From NCBI GenBank assembly GCA_019245455.1, contig JAFARM010000366.1:1-9587 (forward strand): a stretch of DNA of 9,587 nucleotides, given 5' to 3'. The position numbers were made by a program, and so were the translations under genes. The notes beneath the pieces were generated by a model. It searched no databases, had not been told where the DNA came from, and was given only the letters and a program-made list of their open reading frames with translations. Shown here in pieces: positions 5,446 to 9,587 of the stretch. Source of the DNA: Sphingomonadaceae bacterium (lineage in GTDB: Bacteria > Pseudomonadota > Alphaproteobacteria > Sphingomonadales > Sphingomonadaceae). Numbering within the stretch: the stretch's first letter is position 1; every line of letters begins with the position of its first letter.

Positions 5446-6771
5446 GTGTCCGCCCCCCTCACCCTCGCCCCGGCCCCGCGCGTCGGCATGGTTTCGCTCG
5501 GCTGCCCCAAGGCGCTGGTCGATTCCGAACGGATCCTGAGCCGGTTGCGCGCCGACGGCTACGCCTTCGCGCCCGACTATGCCGGGGCCGATGTCGTGCT
5601 GGTCAACACCTGCGGCTTCCTCGATTCGGCCAAGGCCGAGAGCCTCGCGGCGATCGGCGAGGCGGTCGCCGAGAACGGGCGCGTCGTCGTCACCGGCTGC
5701 CTGGGGCACGAGGCCGACATGATCCGCGCCGCCCACCCCAAGGTGCTCGCGGTGACGGGGCCGCAACAGTACGACGCCGTCGTCGGCGCGGTCCACGCCG
5801 CCGCGCCGCCGGTGCCGTCGCCCTATACCGATCTCGCAGCCGTCAAGCTGACGCCGCCGCATTATGCCTATGTGAAGATCAGCGAGGGCTGCAACCACCG
5901 CTGCCGCTTCTGCATCATCCCCAGCCTGCGCGGCGACCTCGCCAGCCGGCCGGCGGCGGCGGTGGTGCGCGAGGCGCACGAGCTGGTCGCGCGGGGGACA
6001 AGAGAGCTGCTCGTCGTCAGCCAGGACACATCCGCCTATGGCGTCGACCTCGGCCATGCCGTGTCAGCATGGCGCGGGCGCGAGTACCGGGCGCACATCA
6101 CCGACCTTGCCCGCGCGCTGGGCGAGACGGGGGCGTGGGTGCGGCTTCACTATATCTACCCCTATCCGCACGTCGACGCGCTGATGCCGCTGATGGCGGA
6201 CGGCCTGGTGCTGCCCTACCTCGACATCCCGTTCCAGCACGCTTCGCCCCCTGTGCTGAAGGCGATGCGTCGCCCGGCGAACGAGGCCAAGGTGCTGGAA
6301 CGCATCGCCCGCTGGCGCAGCGTCGTGCCCGACCTCGCTCTGCGCTCGACCTTCATCGTCGGCTTCCCCGGCGAGACCGAGGTCGATTTCCAGTACCTGC
6401 TCGACTGGCTCGAGGCGGCGCAGATCGACCGCGCCGGCTGCTTCAAGTACGAGGCGGTGGCGGGTGCAGCGGCGAACGACCTGCCGGGTGCGGTGCCCGA
6501 GGCGGTCAAGGAGGACCGCTGGCACCGCTTCATGGCCGCCCAGGCGCGGATCAGCGCGGCGCGGCTGGCGGCGAAGGTCGGGCGGACGCTGGAGGTCATC
6601 ATCGACGCGGTCGATGACGCGGGCGGCGCGAGCGGTCGGTCGAAGTACGACGCCCCGGAGATCGACGGCGAGGTCCACCTGCGCGATTGCAGCGGGCTGA
6701 AACCCGGTGACATCGTGCCGGTTCTGGTGGAGGATGCCGACGAGGTCGACCTGTTCGGGGTGCCGGCGTGA
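5446..6771 (+). CDS. rimO: Ribosomal protein S12 methylthiotransferase RimO
   Basis: The 441-residue radical-SAM enzyme adds a methylthio group to the beta-carbon of the conserved aspartate of ribosomal protein S12 (Asp88/89). The N-terminal methylthiotransferase domain (about 12-120) opens [17 protein letters not shown] and supplies C20, C56 and C85 for one 4Fe-4S cluster. The radical-SAM domain carries C149, C153 and C156 in [20 protein letters not shown]-terminal TRAM domain (about 370-441) ends in [11 protein letters not shown]. The SLGCPKxLVDSE form separates RimO from the tRNA enzyme MiaB. The GTG start at 5446 puts 11 residues before the conserved RVG; an ATG at 5488 would cut into the SLGCP strand and is unlikely. 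The stop overlaps the M17 peptidase start as GTGA, implying translational coupling. In the segment after the radical-SAM core [15 protein letters not shown] stands where I recall FKYSPVEGA in E. coli. Confidence 0.96.
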   Translation: MSAPLTLAPAPRVGMVSLGCPKALVDSERILSRLRADGYAFAPDYAGADVVLVNTCGFLDSAKAESLAAIGEAVAENGRVVVTGCLGHEADMIRAAHPKVLAVTGPQQYDAVVGAVHAAAPPVPSPYTDLAAVKLTPPHYAYVKISEGCNHRCRFCIIPSLRGDLASRPAAAVVREAHELVARGTRELLVVSQDTSAYGVDLGHAVSAWRGREYRAHITDLARALGETGAWVRLHYIYPYPHVDALMPLMADGLVLPYLDIPFQHASPPVLKAMRRPANEAKVLERIARWRSVVPDLALRSTFIVGFPGETEVDFQYLLDWLEAAQIDRAGCFKYEAVAGAAANDLPGAVPEAVKEDRWHRFMAAQARISAARLAAKVGRTLEVIIDAVDDAGGASGRSKYDAPEIDGEVHLRDCSGLKPGDIVPVLVEDADEVDLFGVPA

Positions 6772-8192
6772 CCGACTTTGCAGCCCTGCTCACCGCCGAC
6801 ACGGGCCAGCCGGCGCTTACCATCGTCCCGGTTACGGCCGAGGGGTTCGCCGCGTGGCGGGCGGCGGCGGGGGTGCGGGCGCTGGCGGCGGCGGATGCGG
6901 CGGGATTCGCGGGCAAGGCGGGCGAGGTGCTGATCGTGCCCGGCGACGCGGCGGGCGCGTGGTCGGTCGCGGTTGGCGTCGAATCCGGGTCGCTCGGGCC
7001 GTGGGCGCTGGCGGCCGCGGCGGAGAAGCTGCCGGCGGGAACGTACCGACTGGCCGGCGATGCGAGCGAGGAGGGCTCGGCGCTTGCGGGTAGTGCCGAC
7101 CCGAGCGCGGCGCTGTCGGGCTGGCTGCTGGCACAGCATCGCTTCGACCGCTACCGCGCGCCGCCGGCGGGGGCGGCCGGACCGCGCGTGCTGGTGTCCG
7201 ACGCCGCCGCGATTCCGCCCGCGATCGCGCTCGCCGAGGCGACGGCGCTGGTCCGCGATCTGGTCGACACGCCGGCCGGCGACCTCGATCCCGCGGCTCT
7301 GGCGGACGCGATCCGCGCCGAGGGCGAACGCTTCGGGGCGGAGGTGCGGGTGATCGACGGCGAGGCGCTGGAGCGCGGCTTCCCCGCCGTCGCCGCCGTC
7401 GGCCGCGCCGCCGCCTGCCCGCCGCGGCTGATCGACCTGGCGTGGGGCGATCCCGCCCACCCCAAGGTGACGCTGGTCGGCAAGGGCGTGACGTTCGATT
7501 CGGGCGGGCTCGACATCAAGCCGGCGAGTGCCATGCGGCTTATGAAGAAGGACATGGGCGGGGCGGCCGTCGCGCTTGGGGTGGCGCGGCTGGTGATGGG
7601 CGCGAGGCTGCCGGTGCGGCTGCGGCTGATCGTCCCGGCGGTCGAGAACGCGATTGCCGGCAATGCCTTCCGTCCCGGCGACGTGCTCAGGACGCGCGCC
7701 GGGATCACGGTCGAGATCGGCAACACCGACGCCGAGGGGCGGCTGATCCTGGCCGACGCGCTGACCTATGCGCAGGAGGAGGACGCGCCCGACCTGCTGC
7801 TCGACTTCGCGACGCTGACCGGGGCGGCGCGGGTGGCGCTCGGCCCCGACCTGCCGGCGCTGTACAGCCACGACGACGCGCTCGCCGCCGATCTGCTCGC
7901 CGCGGGCACGGCGGCGGGCGACCCGCTGTGGCGGATGCCGCTGTGGCGACCCTATGCCGAGATGCTGAAGTCGACCGTCGCCGACATCGACAATTCGGGC
8001 GAGGGCGGGTTCGCCGGGTCGATCACGGCGGCGCTGTTCCTCGACCGCTTCGTGCGGGCGGAGCACGCGTGGGCGCATCTCGACCTCTACGCGTGGAACC
8101 CGACGGCGCGTCCCGGCCGGCCGAAGGGCGGGGCGGCGACGGGCCTGGCGGCGGCGTGGGGGCTGTTGCGGCATCGCTACGGCGGCGGCTGA
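6768..8192 (+). CDS. Leucyl aminopeptidase family protein (M17 metallopeptidase)
   Basis: The 474-residue product belongs to peptidase family M17, cytosolic hexameric di-metal aminopeptidases that remove N-terminal residues from peptides. Every catalytic position is present with the spacing of E. coli PepA: metal ligands K239, D244, D262, D321 and E323, and catalytic K251 and R325 ([16 protein letters not shown] and [14 protein letters not shown]). The N-terminal ~150 residues are a divergent, alanine- and glycine-rich regulatory domain; the catalytic domain starts near 155. The GTG start at 6768 overlaps the rimO stop by 4 bp with no separate promoter visible, so the two are probably one transcript. 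Downstream lie marR and an NlpC/P60 peptidase. I recall M17 genes beside NlpC/P60 genes in other alphaproteobacteria. Together they suggest trimming of murein-derived peptides, but general peptide turnover is equally compatible. PepA versus PepB naming cannot be settled by eye. Confidence 0.93.
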   Translation: MTDFAALLTADTGQPALTIVPVTAEGFAAWRAAAGVRALAAADAAGFAGKAGEVLIVPGDAAGAWSVAVGVESGSLGPWALAAAAEKLPAGTYRLAGDASEEGSALAGSADPSAALSGWLLAQHRFDRYRAPPAGAAGPRVLVSDAAAIPPAIALAEATALVRDLVDTPAGDLDPAALADAIRAEGERFGAEVRVIDGEALERGFPAVAAVGRAAACPPRLIDLAWGDPAHPKVTLVGKGVTFDSGGLDIKPASAMRLMKKDMGGAAVALGVARLVMGARLPVRLRLIVPAVENAIAGNAFRPGDVLRTRAGITVEIGNTDAEGRLILADALTYAQEEDAPDLLLDFATLTGAARVALGPDLPALYSHDDALAADLLAAGTAAGDPLWRMPLWRPYAEMLKSTVADIDNSGEGGFAGSITAALFLDRFVRAEHAWAHLDLYAWNPTARPGRPKGGAATGLAAAWGLLRHRYGGG

Positions 8193-8207
8193 GGCGGCAG
8201 AATCGTA

Positions 8208-8230
8208 CCCGGCATGAAACAAGTGCCGGG
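8208..8230 (+). terminator. Weak hairpin after the M17 gene
   Basis: CCCGGCA (8208-8214) and TGCCGGG (8224-8230) are perfect complements around a 9-nt A-rich loop, starting 15 bp after the M17 stop codon. There is no T-run, so it would be a weak or Rho-assisted terminator, or a 3'-end stabiliser separating the rimO-M17 message from marR. Confidence 0.4.
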
Positions 8231-8240
8231 GCGGACAGTT

Positions 8241-8295
8241 GAACTTCGCGAGGAACGTTCGCCGGCATCGCCGCCGGCGAACCGAACTTGCGAGG
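8241..8295 (+). promoter_or_regulatory. Operator-like inverted repeat between direct repeats, upstream of marR
   Basis: GTTCGCCGGC (8257-8266) and GCCGGCGAAC (8273-8282) form a perfect 10-bp inverted repeat with a 6-bp spacer. It is flanked by near-identical direct repeats, GAACTTCGCGAGG (8241-8253) and GAACTTGCGAGG (8284-8295), differing by one inserted base. The right-hand direct repeat contains the GAGG ribosome binding site of marR (ATG at 8304). MarR dimers bind inverted repeats near their own promoters, so autoregulation is the natural reading; as RNA the hairpin could also hide the ribosome binding site. I see no convincing -35/-10 pair. Confidence 0.55.
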
Positions 8296-8303
8296 CTTGA
8301 GTC

Positions 8304-8693
8304 ATGCGTACCGCCACCCCCGACATCGGCCAGCCGCTCTCCGCGTGGATGGGGACGCTGATCGACTATGTCCAGTCGGCGCGGCCCGACCTGACCAACC
8401 GCCAGATGGCGCTGCTGATGGTCGTCTACCTGCTGCCCGGACCGCATACCGTGCGCGGGCTGGCGGCGCGGCTCAGGGTGTCGAAGCCGGTGGTGACGCG
8501 GGCGCTCAACACGCTCGGCGCGCTCGGCTATTTGCGGCGGCAGAAGGACGACGCCGACCTCAGGAACATTTTCATCGAGCAGACGCCGCAGGGCCTTGCC
8601 TTCCTCGAAGAGTTCGCCGAACTGATCGAGCGGACCGAGGGGCATGACGAACGGCGTGACGGGCAGCGCGATCGCAAGCGGACCGCGCACTAG
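8304..8693 (+). CDS. MarR-family winged-helix transcriptional regulator
   Basis: The 129-residue product has an N-terminal dimerisation helix (about 8-28), a helix at 30-45 (LTNRQMALLMVVYLL), and a winged helix-turn-helix at about 48-95: TVRGLAARLRVSKPVVTRAL followed by LGALGYLRRQKDDADLRN and the wing strand IFIEQTPQG. The arrangement is that of MarR proteins, which repress or activate by dimer binding to palindromes and respond to small ligands or oxidation; there is no cysteine here, so redox sensing is unlikely. It is slightly short, and the last 15 residues are a charged tail encoded in the overlap with the next gene, so that tail may be dispensable. GAGG lies 8 bases before the ATG. The next gene starts 50 bp before this stop. 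The operator-like repeat upstream suggests self-control, and the NlpC/P60 gene is the likely co-regulated target. The ligand is unknown. Confidence 0.85.
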   Translation: MRTATPDIGQPLSAWMGTLIDYVQSARPDLTNRQMALLMVVYLLPGPHTVRGLAARLRVSKPVVTRALNTLGALGYLRRQKDDADLRNIFIEQTPQGLAFLEEFAELIERTEGHDERRDGQRDRKRTAH

Positions 8694-9561
8694 GCCGCAT
8701 CGCCTCCAGGGTCGGATCGAGGGGCCGTCGCTGCGGCTCGACCGCCGCGTTCATGCCATTCGCGACGATCTCGCCGACGTGTTCCTGGCCGGCTCCGTCA
8801 TCGCGCCGCGCTACGTCGAGGGGGTGGCGCGACAGGGGATCCTGCCCACCGCGACGATGCACGCCCGGCCCGATGCGGCGTCGACGGTGATCAGCCAGCT
8901 GCTGCTCGGCGAGGCGTTCACATTGTTCGACACGGCGGGCGATTGGGGCTGGGGGCAGTGCGGCCACGACGGCTATGTCGGCTGGACCCGGCTGGCGGCG
9001 CTCGGCGAGCCGCTCGCGGCGAGCCACCGCGTCGCGGCCGCCACGGCGGCGGTGTTCGCCGCGCCCGACATCAAGGCACCACTGATCGCCACGGTGCCGC
9101 TCAATGCGCTGCTTGCAGCAAGCGACGCCGGCGAGCGGTTCGTCGCCGCCGCCGGGGGCTTCGTCCACCGCCGGCACGTCGCGGGCTTGACCGACGCTGC
9201 CGCCGATCCGGTCGCCGTGGCGCTCGGGTTCGTCGGATCGCCCTATGTCTGGGGTGGGCGAACGCGGCAGGGGATCGACTGCTCGGGGCTTACCCAGGCG
9301 GCGCTCCTTGCCTGCGGCATCGCCTGTCCGCGCGATTCCGATCAGCAGGCGGCCGCGTTTCCCGCCATCGGTGCCGCGGCGCGACGGGCCGGCGACCTCG
9401 TCGTCTTCCCCGGCCATGTCGGTATCCTGGTCGATCCGGACACGATCCTTCACGCTAACGCCCACTGGATGGCGACCGTCGTCGAGCCGCTGGCCGACGC
9501 CGCGCGTCGCCTGGCGCCGGCCGGCTTTCACCGTCCCGCAGCCCGCGCAAGGTCTTGTTAG
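8644..9561 (+). CDS. SH3b-NlpC/P60 cysteine peptidase (C40), cytoplasmic, YkfC-like
   Basis: The 305-residue product has a variable lead (1-60), two SH3b-like segments (about 65-120, with WGWGQCGHDGYVGW; and 128-180, with GGFVHRRHV), and a C-terminal NlpC/P60 domain (about 188-285). The catalytic triad is readable: C213 in GIDCSGL, H258 in GHVGI and H270 in ILHAN, the two histidines 12 apart as in E. coli Spr. SPYVWGGRT precedes the cysteine as usual. C40 enzymes with this architecture, such as YkfC, cut gamma-D-Glu to diamino-acid bonds in murein stem peptides. There is no signal peptide or lipobox, so action on imported peptides in the cytoplasm is more likely than on the sacculus. The ATG at 8644 follows a strong GAGGGG and overlaps marR by 50 bp, so translation is probably coupled. 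A partner role with the M17 aminopeptidase in peptide recycling is inferred. Confidence 0.9.
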   Translation: MTNGVTGSAIASGPRTRPHRLQGRIEGPSLRLDRRVHAIRDDLADVFLAGSVIAPRYVEGVARQGILPTATMHARPDAASTVISQLLLGEAFTLFDTAGDWGWGQCGHDGYVGWTRLAALGEPLAASHRVAAATAAVFAAPDIKAPLIATVPLNALLAASDAGERFVAAAGGFVHRRHVAGLTDAAADPVAVALGFVGSPYVWGGRTRQGIDCSGLTQAALLACGIACPRDSDQQAAAFPAIGAAARRAGDLVVFPGHVGILVDPDTILHANAHWMATVVEPLADAARRLAPAGFHRPAARARSC

Positions 9562-9578
9562 GGCGTTGGAACCCCGCT

Positions 9579-9587
9579 ATGGGCGCG
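9579..9587 (+). CDS. Possible start of a following gene, only three codons visible
   Basis: ATG GGC GCG runs into the window edge 17 bp after the NlpC/P60 stop, with TTGGA about 8 bases upstream as a possible ribosome binding site. It fits the compact plus-strand gene run, but three codons cannot identify anything. Confidence 0.2.

Noticed and set aside
4245..6617. A 790-codon plus-strand open frame
   Set aside because: It runs antisense through serS, across the repeat element and out of frame through rimO; both real genes have complete catalytic motifs. Long shadow frames are expected in DNA this GC-rich.
6216..8690. An 824-codon minus-strand open frame
   Set aside because: It is antisense to rimO, the M17 gene and marR, with arginine/proline-rich low-complexity translation and no domain.
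1..9587. CRISPR array, insertion sequence, tRNA or rRNA gene
   Set aside because: No regularly spaced repeat units, transposase reading frame, or tRNA/rRNA signature was found on either strand by eye.

Overview
The window looks like chromosomal DNA of a very GC-rich alphaproteobacterium. Sphingomonadales (Sphingomonas or a close relative) is my best reading. The grounds are a GC content of roughly 70-75%, the sequence character of SerRS, RimO and the M17 peptidase, an NDUFAF5-like methyltransferase near comF, and intergenic palindromic repeats of a kind I remember from sphingomonad genomes. No database search was possible, so the taxonomy is an inference.

Layout from left to right: (1) 1-552, minus strand, the N-terminal 184 codons of comF, cut by the window edge. 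(2) 553-1179, a long stretch with no convincing gene, holding two hairpin-forming palindromes and a short tandem repeat. (3) 1180-2019, minus, a 2-oxoglutarate/Fe(II) dioxygenase of lower GC than its neighbours. (4) 2150-2884, plus, an NDUFAF5/BioC-like SAM-fold protein, ending convergently against (5) surE (2912-3670, minus), with serS upstream of it (3843-5189, minus). (6) From 5446 on, everything runs plus: rimO, a leucyl-aminopeptidase-family M17 peptidase, a small MarR-type regulator, and a cytoplasmic-looking SH3b-NlpC/P60 peptidase.

Functionally the window holds housekeeping genes: translation (serS, rimO), nucleotide metabolism (surE), DNA uptake or phosphoribosyltransferase-fold (comF), probable respiratory-complex maturation (the NDUFAF5 homologue), and peptide turnover. 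rimO and the M17 gene overlap by GTGA; marR and the NlpC/P60 gene overlap by 50 bp. M17 plus a signal-less NlpC/P60 enzyme suggests a murein-peptide salvage pair, possibly controlled by the MarR protein, whose gene is preceded by a perfect 10-6-10 inverted repeat nested between two direct repeats.

The most unusual signals are: a low-GC, rare-codon island covering exactly the tRNA-binding arm of SerRS, which looks like an in-frame mosaic replacement; two different multi-hairpin palindromic repeats, one on each side of serS; the MarR operator-like site; and the foreign-looking dioxygenase between comF and the methyltransferase. I did not find a clearly new multi-gene system.
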